From the NCBI GenBank assembly GCA_947501005.1, contig CANMTU010000001.1:2194501-2258500 (forward strand): a DNA stretch of 64,000 bases. Reading direction: 5' to 3'. The stretch comes from an uncultured Erythrobacter sp. (GTDB lineage Bacteria; Pseudomonadota; Alphaproteobacteria; Sphingomonadales; Sphingomonadaceae). Positions 1-8,245 of this stretch are shown piece by piece. The notes beneath the pieces were generated by a model. It had not been told where the DNA came from and ran no database searches. It saw only the letters and a list, made by a program, of their open reading frames with translations. The position numbers were made by a program, and so were the translations under genes. Numbering within the stretch: the first letter of the stretch is position 1; every line of letters begins with the position of its first letter.

Positions 1-885
1 ACCTTCCGTCTTCAGGGTTTCGTTGCGCTGTTGGCGACGACGTTCAAAAAGGCGATGCGCGCCCATGCTGAGGCGGTGCGTATACTCCGGCTCAGTGCTT
101 TCGAGCCGGACCCATTTTTTCGAAGCGTCATCATAGACTTTGAAAGACGACAAGTCGCCGGGGTTATACCAGACCTTGACGGTTACCGCGATTGCTCCGT
201 CTTTCCTGCGCTTGATGCGGTCGGGTGGCAGCAGCCGCTTCATCTCTTTGAGCATCGATTTCACTTTGTGTTTATGGCGCCAGCGAAGACCGTATTTTCG
301 CACACCGTTACGATCCAAGACAGCTTGGTCCGTAACTCCGATATGGTGCTCGATGCGTTCGACATCATGGAACAGCGAGCGTGCGTTCTGCTTTGCGTCC
401 TGCTCGAGTTGTTGGTTAGGACTGCGCTTGCTAAATTCACCTGACGGGCCATTATTGTGGTGCGCGACCGCTTGATCTACCAGATCCTGCAACTGGGTCA
501 TTAGTATTGCATACTGTCCGACATCGTAGCCAAACTCCTCGGCGCGGCGCATATCGACTAAAGCCAAGGGCTGCTGAAGCAGCTGGGATTTGAGGGTGCC
601 GAAAAAGCGCTCGATTTTTGCCTTTGCCGTCGGCATCGCGACAGGTGGGAGAGCTATCTCGATCCCGCATTCTGTGAGGCTAGGTGCTACAGATGGCCCA
701 AAGAGGCTCTTTGCGTTGTCAGGAATGTAAGTGGCGCAAGGTCCGTAAGCTAGGTCCACTTGCAGGTTGGTCGCGTCTTCATCAAACAGCACTTCACCTG
801 TCGCATTATCGTTCACGGCGTCGCAATATTGATCTTTTGTGGCATCACTGGCTTTGGCCGTCTTTTGCTTGATCGATTTGGACAT
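1..885 (-). CDS. TnsB-like DDE transposase, C-terminal part (partial, runs off window)
   Basis: An open frame runs from an ATG at 885 to the left edge without a stop (295 codons visible). It carries the second and third catalytic acids of a retroviral-integrase-fold transposase: Asp56 in YIPDNAKS and Glu92 in KAKIERFF, with exactly 35 residues between them (the D,D-35-E spacing). Further on, VWYNPGDLS followed by a Trp about 16 residues later matches the beta-barrel domain of Mu/TnsB-type transposases. The first Asp lies in the neighbouring frame (917-2068). The same frame is open further upstream to about 999, so this is the distal half of one gene broken by a +1 shift, not an independent gene. 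It would make and join transposon-end breaks with TnsA. A TnsC-like ATPase would be expected beyond the edge but cannot be seen. Confidence 0.8.
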   Translation of the reverse strand, partial: MSKSIKQKTAKASDATKDQYCDAVNDNATGEVLFDEDATNLQVDLAYGPCATYIPDNAKSLFGPSVAPSLTECGIEIALPPVAMPTAKAKIERFFGTLKSQLLQQPLALVDMRRAEEFGYDVGQYAILMTQLQDLVDQAVAHHNNGPSGEFSKRSPNQQLEQDAKQNARSLFHDVERIEHHIGVTDQAVLDRNGVRKYGLRWRHKHKVKSMLKEMKRLLPPDRIKRRKDGAIAVTVKVWYNPGDLSSFKVYDDASKKWVRLESTEPEYTHRLSMGAHRLFERRRQQRNETLKTEG

Positions 886-916
886 AATATAACCCTCGTT
901 GTTCACTATCTTCGTT

Positions 917-2068
917 TCATGCGGCCCAATCAGAGGGGCATGCGTTCCGCATGCTTGGGGTAAGTGACTCAACAAGAGCCTGCAGGGTCGTCTCGCGGCG
1001 AGGATCACCGGCGTGCACCAAGCAGGAAAGAATTGCGCCGGACTTAGCATCCATGATGGCCGTCACCCATGGTTTGAGAAACGGAAGCCGGTTTTTGTCA
1101 TCGAACACGATGACGTTGTCCAAGCGAGTGGCATCGACATATCCGTATTCGAAGCAATAGTTTGGATCGACAGCTTCACCTGCTCCTGAAAAGCGCCGTT
1201 TGGCTTCTTCATCGCCAAACTTCGTTCGAACCGTTTCTTCACACTCGAGCTTGTCAATGCGTTCGAAGAAAGCGGATCTGCTCATCAAATCATGCTTGAT
1301 GGCGCCAGGTTGAAGCCTTCGGTTCTCATTGGCGATCTGTATCCTGAGATCTTCAAAGGCATCCTGCTTGGTGCGAGCTTCGACAGCCCAATAAGCCAGC
1401 GCACAGCGATGGATGATCCTGTCGGTCGCTTCGGGGAAAGGCGTGCCGCCTTGCTTTCGCCCGCCTCTGTCGGCGAGATCGGCGACGGTCGCGCCGTTTT
1501 TTACCTTGCCCATCACGCGGATCATAGTTCGCGTGGATGGCCGTTTGATCTCGTAATCGTAGTGGCCGCCACCGAACTTGCGATCGAGCCATTGCTCAAG
1601 GTTGTTGTGGCTAAGAGCGATCCCGTCCTGCAACGCTCGCGTGCCCAGATGCCATAAGGCGCGCGCTCTCGGGTTGGCTTCGAGAATGGCGAGTGGGTCA
1701 AAGAGTTCCGCGAACGCCGAGATCGTTTCAGGATCGGTCGGCATGGTAAGAGCGCGCGCCTCGCCGCGGGCATATTTGGAGCGGAGCCATTCGATGTCGG
1801 GTTCGACATTGCCATCCATTGTCTTGATACGTAACGGGGTCCCGCCGTGTTTGTAGACAAGTCTTGGAGCGCTACCCACGACATCTTCGATTAAAACTTT
1901 TCGGTCGTTAATGATCATCCACTGGCCAATGAGAGGATCGAACGCGCGATCGCGAAGCGCGTTTTGCCACTCTGGCTGCTCGGTCGTGGCGTCGTCGTTA
2001 CCTTGAAATGGAAGCTGGCAAGGTTCGACACTCTCAACCCTATTGCTCCTCTTGAATGGGCCGCTCAT
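917..2068 (-). CDS. TnsB-like transposase, N-terminal part (frameshifted)
   Basis: This 383-residue frame holds the N-terminal DNA-binding region and the start of the catalytic core of a TnsB/Mu-type transposase. The motif YGYVDATRLD near residue 311 supplies the first catalytic Asp, followed by the strand PWVTAIMDAKSGAILSCLV. The stop at 917 falls just after a CCCC run (935-938). Skipping one base there moves reading into the frame that carries the other two acids (see 1-885), so either an indel or a +1 programmed shift separates the halves. The ATG at 2068 overlaps the stop of the tnsA-like gene by four bases (ATGA), a coupling typical of tnsAB pairs. The family call is good; the exact Tn7-like subfamily is not assigned. 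Confidence 0.78.
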   Translation of the reverse strand: MSGPFKRSNRVESVEPCQLPFQGNDDATTEQPEWQNALRDRAFDPLIGQWMIINDRKVLIEDVVGSAPRLVYKHGGTPLRIKTMDGNVEPDIEWLRSKYARGEARALTMPTDPETISAFAELFDPLAILEANPRARALWHLGTRALQDGIALSHNNLEQWLDRKFGGGHYDYEIKRPSTRTMIRVMGKVKNGATVADLADRGGRKQGGTPFPEATDRIIHRCALAYWAVEARTKQDAFEDLRIQIANENRRLQPGAIKHDLMSRSAFFERIDKLECEETVRTKFGDEEAKRRFSGAGEAVDPNYCFEYGYVDATRLDNVIVFDDKNRLPFLKPWVTAIMDAKSGAILSCLVHAGDPRRETTLQALVESLTPSMRNACPSDWAA

Positions 2069-2928
2069 CGCACGAACCTCCGGCTGATCGTGCGGATGTT
2101 CGCGTGGGACGCTCGAAGCGGCGCCCTAACGAGACTTTCCGCACGCAATTCCTTGCTGAGATCGAACCAAAGTGCGCCGGAAGCCAGAAGCGAGAAAGCT
2201 TTGGCTTTGCTTATCAAGGGGCACGACCCGATAATAGGAAGGAGTTCGGCAAAGGTGGATGCTCCCCCCGCAATGGCCTCAACGACGCTTTCGCGCTCTT
2301 CCTGCGGAACCGCGTCGTCTTTGTGAATGTGCCCGTAAGACAAATTCATTAGAAGACGACGGTTCTCAAGCAGGGCATTGCCGGTAATCGGCATGAACAG
2401 GATACTGGCCCGAGCGAGTATATCATGTGCGTTGGCCATTAGCTGCCGTGTTTCACGTTCGAGAAGGTGGCTTCCCGATGCCTTGATTTCTTTAGCCTCT
2501 ATCTTGGAACCACGACCAATCACGGCATCCAGAGTGTAAAACGACTCCTGCCCGTTCTCTCTGAGCATATCGATCTCCAGGCCCTGCATTTCGAAGTCAC
2601 CTACGTCGGGGTCGAGGTTCCACATGACGCGGTAAAGGCGTTCCCAATAGCTTTCCTCGCTCACCAACCTGCGCGTTTTTCGGCTGAACGCGGTGAAGGT
2701 CGCCTTTGTCTCATGATACGTCGCCAATTGACCATTCGGTCGCGATGTTACCGTGGCGGCTATCCAATCGGGTCGCGGGGGATCGATATCGTTGTCATTC
2801 GCGATGACAAGCTCGTTCACGGCAGGGTGGAAATGCGCTGTTGAGTAGCGCGCACCGACGTCGCGAGGCGGCAGCGTCAGCAACGCATCCTTGAGCACCA
2901 ATCGCGGGGGATCTTCATTCGTTTCCAT
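2065..2928 (-). CDS. TnsA-like restriction-fold endonuclease of a Tn7-like element
   Basis: The 287-residue product has the arrangement of a PD-(D/E)xK nuclease: Glu96 in SYWERLYR, Asp134 in FYTLDAV and Glu147-Ile-Lys149 in AKEIKA. The position, directly before and overlapping the TnsB-like gene, and the preceding charged helix fit TnsA, which cuts the 5' strands of the transposon so that TnsB and TnsA together give cut-and-paste movement. The ATG at 2928 is preceded by a GAAGGA ribosome-binding site. A repeated 17-base element (2951-2967) lies 23 bases upstream. Overall sequence similarity to E. coli TnsA is not obvious by eye, so the call rests on the catalytic pattern plus gene order. It could instead be a related nuclease of a different heteromeric transposon family. 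Confidence 0.68.
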   Translation of the reverse strand: METNEDPPRLVLKDALLTLPPRDVGARYSTAHFHPAVNELVIANDNDIDPPRPDWIAATVTSRPNGQLATYHETKATFTAFSRKTRRLVSEESYWERLYRVMWNLDPDVGDFEMQGLEIDMLRENGQESFYTLDAVIGRGSKIEAKEIKASGSHLLERETRQLMANAHDILARASILFMPITGNALLENRRLLMNLSYGHIHKDDAVPQEERESVVEAIAGGASTFAELLPIIGSCPLISKAKAFSLLASGALWFDLSKELRAESLVRAPLRASHANIRTISRRFVR

Positions 2929-2950
2929 CTTGATTCCTTCTCTATCTAGA

Positions 2951-2967
2951 AATCATGGAATATAGAA
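2951..2967 (-). promoter_or_regulatory. 17-base repeated element upstream of tnsA-like gene
   Basis: The + strand reads AATCATGGAATATAGAA. It matches 14 of 17 positions of the element at 5137-5153, in the same orientation and at the same distance (23 bases) from an ATG. A second ATGGAA follows at 2967-2972, giving two ATGGAA units 12 bases apart. It lies between the divergent tnsA-like gene and the gene beginning near 3033/3072. It could be an operator for an element-encoded regulator, or a transposase-binding site. Confidence 0.55.
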
Positions 2968-3071
2968 TGGAATTGATGAGTCAATGTTTTTTTACACGAC
3001 TATTTAGAAACTTGGTTGACTTGGCCTGATCAGTGCCGTTTTGGTTCACTTATGATCGAAACGGCTTGGTG

Positions 3072-4196
3072 ATGGAATTTCCGATCGATCTTCTGGGCGG
3101 TGCCGCCAGCGCGGAGCAGCGCGAGGCGTGGGAGAATATGGATGTTAGCACGCAGAAACTGACCTACGATCGGTTGAAGGTCATTCAGGAGTGGGAGGCC
3201 AAGGAAGGCCATTTGACCGCGAAGGATGCGGCACGCCGGCTGGATTTGGGCTTGAGCCGTTTTTACAAGATGGCATCCGACTGGCGGGCAACCGGAAATT
3301 TTGAGGCCTTGGGCACGATTCGGGCGCGGCAGGGTAAGCGCCGATCCAAGCTTGATCCGGAGGTCGTTAACGCTTTGCAGGCTGTCGTCGCCAAGGTCGT
3401 AGCTCGAAACGAGGACGCCAGCGTGTCGCATTTGGTCCGGCTTATGATAGCGGAATCAGGCGTTCAGGAGTGGCGGCCCGTAAGGCCCCTTCCCTCGCCG
3501 ATGAAGTTGAGAGAAATAGTCGAATCCGAGAAGAGGCGAAGCACGGCGCTGGCGAAGGCTGGCAACCAGATCGCTTTTGATTGTTGTGCGATCACATGGG
3601 CTTCTTCTCCCACGCAGCCGTTTTGTCTGTATCTCGTAATTGATCGCGGCACGAGAGCGATCCTGGGGCATCACATTGGGCTGTTCGACGACGGAATTAC
3701 GGGCCACGCGTCCGCTGCGTCGGCTGCATTGGACAACGTGAGCAACTTCAATCTGCCTTGGTCCCACGACATGCTTGGTATGCAAATGGTCGTAGGCACT
3801 AGGCGTGGACCCTATGACCGGCTGTCGCATAATCTTGAGCAGGAATTTTCCGTTTCTGCCAAATTGGCATCGACAGAAAAGCGGTTTGGCCGATATGTGC
3901 TCGAGTTGCTTGGGCCGCGCGTCGGACGAGTTGTATTTGCGCCAAAGTCCACAGGTTTTGGAGCCGATATGGAACCGGGGCTGCGAGTCGATGCTGCAAT
4001 GCCGTTAGTGAATGGTGAGGTAGATATCCGTTCTATCGAGTGGGTCGCTGAAGTCGTCGAGAGCGAGCTGCACGAACACAACGCTACTGAAGTTTGCGGA
4101 ACGCTGGTAAGGTCAAGATCCGATCGGAACGCACCGCCGCGCCGATTACTCGATGTGCTTGCACGCATCGGTGAGGCCGCAACTTCAATCGAATGA
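3072..4196 (+). CDS. Transposase-fold (rve-like) protein lacking a clear catalytic triad
   Basis: About 374 residues from the ATG at 3072; a GTG at 3033 would add 13. An N-terminal helix-turn-helix (residues ~40-75, AKDAARRLDLGLSRFYKMA) is followed by a linker and a region resembling the integrase core: IAFDCCAITW, then LYLVIDRGTRAILGHHI, the usual first-Asp strand order of TnsB/Mu proteins. The later segment (VVGTRRGPYDRL to VGRVVF) shows no DNG-type second Asp and no KIERFF-type Glu, so the protein probably binds DNA or partners without cutting. The product of the convergent gene at 4200-5114 shows the same segments in the same order. It is divergent from the tnsA-like gene, with about 140 bases of shared control region. 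A regulator, target-immunity factor or decoy subunit are all possible; no established function is known to me. Confidence 0.55.
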   Translation: MEFPIDLLGGAASAEQREAWENMDVSTQKLTYDRLKVIQEWEAKEGHLTAKDAARRLDLGLSRFYKMASDWRATGNFEALGTIRARQGKRRSKLDPEVVNALQAVVAKVVARNEDASVSHLVRLMIAESGVQEWRPVRPLPSPMKLREIVESEKRRSTALAKAGNQIAFDCCAITWASSPTQPFCLYLVIDRGTRAILGHHIGLFDDGITGHASAASAALDNVSNFNLPWSHDMLGMQMVVGTRRGPYDRLSHNLEQEFSVSAKLASTEKRFGRYVLELLGPRVGRVVFAPKSTGFGADMEPGLRVDAAMPLVNGEVDIRSIEWVAEVVESELHEHNATEVCGTLVRSRSDRNAPPRRLLDVLARIGEAATSIE

Positions 4197-4199
4197 AGA

Positions 4200-5114
4200 T
4201 TACCCTTTCTTGCAGTTAGCATTGTGCGCCTCGACGGCATTCAAAATTACCTCTCTTGCTTCGTCAGGTTCGAGCGCAGCGTTCATTTGACCCTCCAACC
4301 GACGGGCGAGTTTCGCGTCCATATCGGGATGGGCTCGATGGAGGACGTTGATTGTGCCAAGCCGTCTGCCCAGCAGAATGGAAGCTGTAAGCGCTTTTCC
4401 CGCCGGTTCGACTTTCTTCCTCATTTTTGCCGGAAGTGCGTGATATCTCGTAGTGCCAACGAATATCCGCATATCCTCCGAAACGCTTTTGCGACTGTCG
4501 ATCAGGTGCTCGACGATAGCCGTCACATCCTCAGGCTCACCAATTGTCACGATCGGATGCACAAGCCGCTTTGAGGGCAGTGCGATCCCTCCAGTCAGCC
4601 AAGGCGAGTAGATCTTGCTGCCTACGCGGACCGGAATCTGTGGGCGGCACTGGAAAACAACATATCCATCGAGGTCTCGTGGAAGTTCCTGCGCAGATCG
4701 AAGCTTCATGATGCGGTAGTGGATGGCGGCTGGCGAAGGTGCTGGGATAGGCTTGGCCGCACAACGCTTCCTGACGAGCGCGTCGATTTCTGAGAAAGAT
4801 GCAGAAGGTCCCAGTTCCTGCGTAACCTCCTGCAAAATCGTCAAAACGGCTTCAGGGATCTTGGGGACGCGATCGACCTTTACGGTTGCACCATCGATCT
4901 GCTCAGCTTGGGGCCGAACTCGCCAAGCTCTCGCCATTATGAGAAAACGATGAGTGCCCACTCCGAGTGCCGCGGCGTGCGCCGCCGTATCGCGCTCTGT
5001 AGGGTCGGTAATCGCGCAATACGCTGCAAGAACGCTTGCTCGCTTTTTGATGGTCGCCAGCCGGACCGGTTCGATTATATCCATAATACCGTGCCTTTTC
5101 CCTTCTGTATTCAT
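4200..5114 (-). CDS. Paralogue of the 3072-4196 protein, degenerate transposase-like
   Basis: About 304 residues from the ATG at 5114, chosen because the 17-base element then lies 23 bases upstream exactly as for the tnsA-like gene; ATG 5126 or TTG 5138 are alternatives. Order of segments: helix-turn-helix (residues ~25-65, AAALGVGTHRFLIMARAW), a PSPAAIHYRI segment matching PSPMKLREIV in the neighbour, an rve-like strand block (GYVVFQCRP to HPIVTIGEP) where the first catalytic Asp position is not Asp, and an IFVGTTRYHAL segment matching MVVGTRRGPYD in the neighbour. The two genes are convergent, with only three bases between their stops. The function is unknown; a DNA-binding accessory of the adjacent Tn7-like module is the simplest reading. 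Confidence 0.55.
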   Translation of the reverse strand: MNTEGKRHGIMDIIEPVRLATIKKRASVLAAYCAITDPTERDTAAHAAALGVGTHRFLIMARAWRVRPQAEQIDGATVKVDRVPKIPEAVLTILQEVTQELGPSASFSEIDALVRKRCAAKPIPAPSPAAIHYRIMKLRSAQELPRDLDGYVVFQCRPQIPVRVGSKIYSPWLTGGIALPSKRLVHPIVTIGEPEDVTAIVEHLIDSRKSVSEDMRIFVGTTRYHALPAKMRKKVEPAGKALTASILLGRRLGTINVLHRAHPDMDAKLARRLEGQMNAALEPDEAREVILNAVEAHNANCKKG

Positions 5115-5136
5115 GTTTTGTTCCATTCTCTGTCCC

Positions 5137-5153
5137 AATGATGGAATGTAAAA
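5137..5153 (-). promoter_or_regulatory. Second copy of the 17-base element
   Basis: The + strand reads AATGATGGAATGTAAAA, 14/17 identical to 2951-2967. It lies 23 bases upstream of the ATG at 5114. A TTCCAT at 5121-5126 faces the ATGGAA at 5141-5146 as an inverted pair. Its closeness to a possible element terminus ending GGACA at 5165 means a terminal transposase-binding site is also possible. Confidence 0.5.
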
Positions 5154-5165
5154 TTACGCCGGACA

Positions 5166-5825
5166 TGTGCCTCCGAAGGCGAGATTTCGCGGTATCAACC
5201 CGCTTGCCGAAACCGCCGCGAAATGCTTGGCAACCCTACCCAAGCGCATGAAGCCTATGATGACGCGTTGCTGCGTGACCTGAAGGTCAGCGTATCGAGA
5301 GGTGCCGAGAAGTTACGCCGCGCAGCAGCAGGTCCGACGAAAACAAAGCCGCCGCGATTTGATCGATAAGGTCCAAGGGACCAATCACCGCGCCGCCTAT
5401 CACGCGGTGCGAATGGCGCTGGAAGATCCCGCGCGGCGTGAGGCAACACAGATCCGAGTTCCGGCTGACCTCGGATCTGGTTTACCGGCGGCTTTCGACA
5501 AGAGGATATTGCAGGAACCGCGACCTCGAGCAGTTACACGATTTCACGTTCACACTCGCCGATCCGGTAGCTCCTGTCCGTCTTGTCCTTGTTGCAGAGC
5601 CATTCACGCTTGGCGGCGATGACTTCAGGACGCGCGGCAAATTGCGTGACCACGTCTTGGCTAGGTTTCGGCCTCGCACCGCGCCGACTGCCTCCTCGCA
5701 TTTCGCGCCTGCGCAAGTCTAATTGCGGCCTGGATCCTCGCCCGTTCGGAACCGTCATTGATCTCGCGGGGTTCGACCACAAGGGCAAGCTCTAGCATGC
5801 CGGCATCCTTAATCGGTAGCGTAAG
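5166..5825. other. Decayed intergenic strip
   Basis: No intact gene is convincing in these 660 bases. A 48-codon frame on the plus strand begins with the ATG at 5224 (MLGNPTQAHEAYDD) and stops after GPTKTKPPRFDR. Minus-strand fragments in two frames around 5534-5951 (for example LELALVVEPREIND) look like remains of one broken gene that I cannot name. An imperfect hairpin has 9-base arms ATTTCGCGG/CCGCGAAAT at 5184-5192 and 5216-5224. Confidence 0.4.
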
Positions 5826-6565
5826 GTGTTCGCCTTCACATCCGAGGCGGTCTGGGACGGAGACGAACCCATTTGGTGCATTGAAGGGCCGCACATCCGG
5901 CTTTCCGGCATTGCGGCATGGGAGCTCGACAGGTCCTGTTCCGCTGGACACCTCTGCCCCAAGGCGGAAACTTTACAAGCGCGCAACGCTCTAGTCGAAC
6001 TTGTCAGTCGGCCCACCGGTGAAGACCGCAATGGTCACGTTCTCGTGGAAGGCCCCACGATGAGGGGCGTCTCGACCGCATCTACCGGCGGTGATCACAT
6101 CGGTGCTTGGCGCATCTCGCCGAACTTTGCGTTATATCCTGTGCTATGGTCCGCGGTGGATGGGCAGCCTGCTGGGACTGCTACTGGGGAGAATTACGAA
6201 TGTCGTTAAGTAGCTGGAGCGACCGGGCAGACGATGGACGTAGCTGGCTGATCAAACTGGAGTTCGGTGTTGTTGCCTCGCTGGTGGTAATTTCGTTGCT
6301 AATTGCCGTATCCTCACTCATCAGGGCCGACTGCTGCTTCCGCCCATCCTGAAGGTCTCGCGTTTGACGGATGCCACTACAACCGTAAGAACGGTGGACG
6401 GCTTGCCACCACAGTCCGGCTTCGCAGTCACGCGAGCGACAGTCCGCCAAGGCCGATCTACTATGCAAATTACGTGGCCGCTCATTCCACTGGGGCGGCC
6501 CCCATCAGAATGGTGACCCGGGATATGCCAACCATCTTGATCGCGACGACGTAGCCTGCGAGTAG
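5826..6565 (+). pseudogene. SNase-like nuclease / excalibur-domain protein, frameshifted remnant
   Basis: Three segments in different frames follow the order of a sphingomonad nuclease-like protein. First, VWDGDEP, HIRLSGIAAWELDR and GEDRNGHV recall the DGDT, RLxGIDAPE and DRYGR motifs of thermonucleases. Second, CAMVRGGWAACWDCYWG (about 6150-6200) is the usual C-terminal block of these proteins, followed by one hydrophobic segment. Third, DGCHYNRKNGG and GYANHLDRDD plus VACE (ending with TAG at 6563-6565) match the YHYH/excalibur calcium-binding tail. Several catalytic positions are altered (DGDE, IAAWE) and no single frame spans the blocks, so the gene is dead. The intact form would be an exported or membrane-anchored nuclease-like protein. 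It ends four bases before the next gene starts. Confidence 0.6.
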
Positions 6566-6568
6566 GCC

Positions 6569-7711
6569 ATGCCGTTCTACATCCGAAAGTCGGTTAGCGC
6601 TGGGCCGTTCCGCTTCAACTTCTCCAAGGGAGGTGTTGGACTCTCCGTCGGTGTGCGGGGCTTTCGTCTGGGGACAGGCCCGCGCGGCCATTACGTCCAC
6701 GCAGGTCATGGCGGGCTGTATTACCGCAAGACGCTGAATGGATCGTCACCGGATGGAAAAAGCGAGAGGCGAGCGCCGAGGGACGCGCCGAAACCGGCCG
6801 GACCAGAGGCTCATGCCGGAGCGGGCGTTGATATGGTTCCTGTGTCCTCCGGAGTCGTCGCCAAGATGGAGAATGCGCGCTTCGCCGATGTTCTTGCCGA
6901 GATGGACGAGAAACAGCGATCAGCACGGCTTGGAACGGTCTTCATGTGGATCGGCATCGCGATCGCAGCGCTCGCTACGATCGGCTGGGGTGTAATCGGC
7001 TTTCTCCTCGGCGCGGTCATTGCGTTCGGAGGACGATGGCTCGGTTCGTGGCTGGACCAAAGCCGGCGTTCGGTGGTGCTGATGTATGATCTCGAGGACG
7101 CCGCCGCTAATGCGTATGAGGGTTTGACGGCGGCATTCGACCGGATCGCGGCCTGCCATGGCATATGGCATGTCGATGCGGGCGGTGCGGTTAACGACCT
7201 TACGACGTGGAAGCGCAATGCCGGAGCGAGCCACATCCTGGATAAGCGGCCAACCGCTCTTGGTTACGGTCTGCCGACCATTTTGAAGAGCAACGTGACC
7301 CCGCCTTCCCTGAAGGTGGGAAAGGAAACGCTCTTCTTTCTTCCCGACTTCCTGCTGGTCGTTCACGACGATAACATCGGAGCGGTGGCTTACGATCAAC
7401 TGTCGGTCCGTTGGCAGGATTCCAGTTTCATCGAGGAGGGCGCGGTGCCGGACGACACGACTGTGCTTTTCCACACCTGGAAACATCCCAACAAAAGCGG
7501 CGGGCCGGATCGGCGGTTTGCGAATAATTACCAGATCCCGGTGTGCCTCTATGAGAGCATTCACCTCACCAGCGCCAACGGACTGAACGAGTTGCTTCAG
7601 GTTTCATGCAATGGCGTCGCGGCTCCATTTGCAGAGGCCGTCGAGCAATTGTCCCGGCGTAACGGCGCTTCGGAAATTGGCCGCTCGCTGCCGACGCTGA
7701 CGACCGGCTGA
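6569..7711 (+). CDS. DUF4236 domain membrane protein
   Basis: The 380-residue product begins with the DUF4236 signature: MPFYIRKSVSAGPFRFNFSK, then GVGLSVGVRGFRLGTGPRG and YYRKTL. A hydrophobic hairpin at about residues 125-155 (FMWIGIAIAALATIGWGVIG and following) indicates two membrane segments or a re-entrant loop. The ~220-residue C-terminal region (DDNIGAVAYDQLSVRWQD) is likely cytoplasmic and of unknown role. The function of DUF4236 is not established. The gene is monocistronic, with an imperfect 6-base-arm palindrome (CAGTTC/GAACTG at 7718-7734) just after the stop. Confidence 0.8.
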   Translation: MPFYIRKSVSAGPFRFNFSKGGVGLSVGVRGFRLGTGPRGHYVHAGHGGLYYRKTLNGSSPDGKSERRAPRDAPKPAGPEAHAGAGVDMVPVSSGVVAKMENARFADVLAEMDEKQRSARLGTVFMWIGIAIAALATIGWGVIGFLLGAVIAFGGRWLGSWLDQSRRSVVLMYDLEDAAANAYEGLTAAFDRIAACHGIWHVDAGGAVNDLTTWKRNAGASHILDKRPTALGYGLPTILKSNVTPPSLKVGKETLFFLPDFLLVVHDDNIGAVAYDQLSVRWQDSSFIEEGAVPDDTTVLFHTWKHPNKSGGPDRRFANNYQIPVCLYESIHLTSANGLNELLQVSCNGVAAPFAEAVEQLSRRNGASEIGRSLPTLTTG

Positions 7712-7885
7712 TACCGTCAGTTCTCTAGGAACTGCAGGGTGTGCCGCCTTCTTGGGGGATTGCGCGGTGGAATTGCAACGCCCCTGACTTTAGGCAAACT
7801 TGGCACCCTCACCGAGCCCGCCCCTATATTGGCGTCGACCTATTTCTCTAGTCCCATAAAGATTTCAATGTCCTGCAAGGGAGTC

Positions 7886-8245
7886 TTACCGGCCTTGCGC
7901 CCAAAGCCGGGCTGCTGATGCCAGATCGTCGGAATAGCGCACCCACTCTTCCCGAACATCGCGGCGGGTCCGCACCACCACGCTAAGGTCCAGTTCCTCG
8001 TCGAAGCGTAGGCCGCACATCCTGTCTTTTTGCCAGACCTTCTCCCCGTAAGTCTCGAAGCCCATCCAGCACAGCACGCCTTTGTTGAAGGCCGGTGGCA
8101 TGCGGCAAGCTAATCGTGCACCAACCTGGGATAGATCGAGAAGCAAGACTTCTTCTCGCCCTCCCAGTGTGATCATTTCGGCTGGAAGTTGCAGTTTCAG
8201 CCGCTGATAGCTGCGCGGTTGCTTCTCGGAACTGATTTGGGTCAT
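7886..8245 (-). CDS. PilZ domain protein
   Basis: About 119 residues from the ATG at 8245; a TTG at 8281 would add 12. The sequence has the PilZ layout: the QPRSYQRLKLQLPAEM strand with the RxxxR-like c-di-GMP start, then LLDLSQVGARLAC as the (D/N)xSxxG motif, then GLRFDEELD. PilZ domains bind cyclic di-GMP and act as small adaptors. An enzyme that makes or breaks this nucleotide is encoded at 55104-57692. The first Arg pair is not perfectly canonical (RSYQR), so binding is likely but not certain. The gene stands alone on the minus strand. Confidence 0.75.
   Translation of the reverse strand: MTQISSEKQPRSYQRLKLQLPAEMITLGGREEVLLLDLSQVGARLACRMPPAFNKGVLCWMGFETYGEKVWQKDRMCGLRFDEELDLSVVVRTRRDVREEWVRYSDDLASAARLWAQGR

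Noticed and set aside
2975-2990. TTGACTCATCAATT-like sequence upstream of tnsA as an FNR box
   Set aside because: The half-sites do not have the four-base spacing of an anaerobox, and this locus has no oxygen-related genes.
7718-7734. Palindrome after the DUF4236 gene as an intrinsic terminator
   Set aside because: Arms are only six bases and there is no following T-run, so the evidence is too weak.
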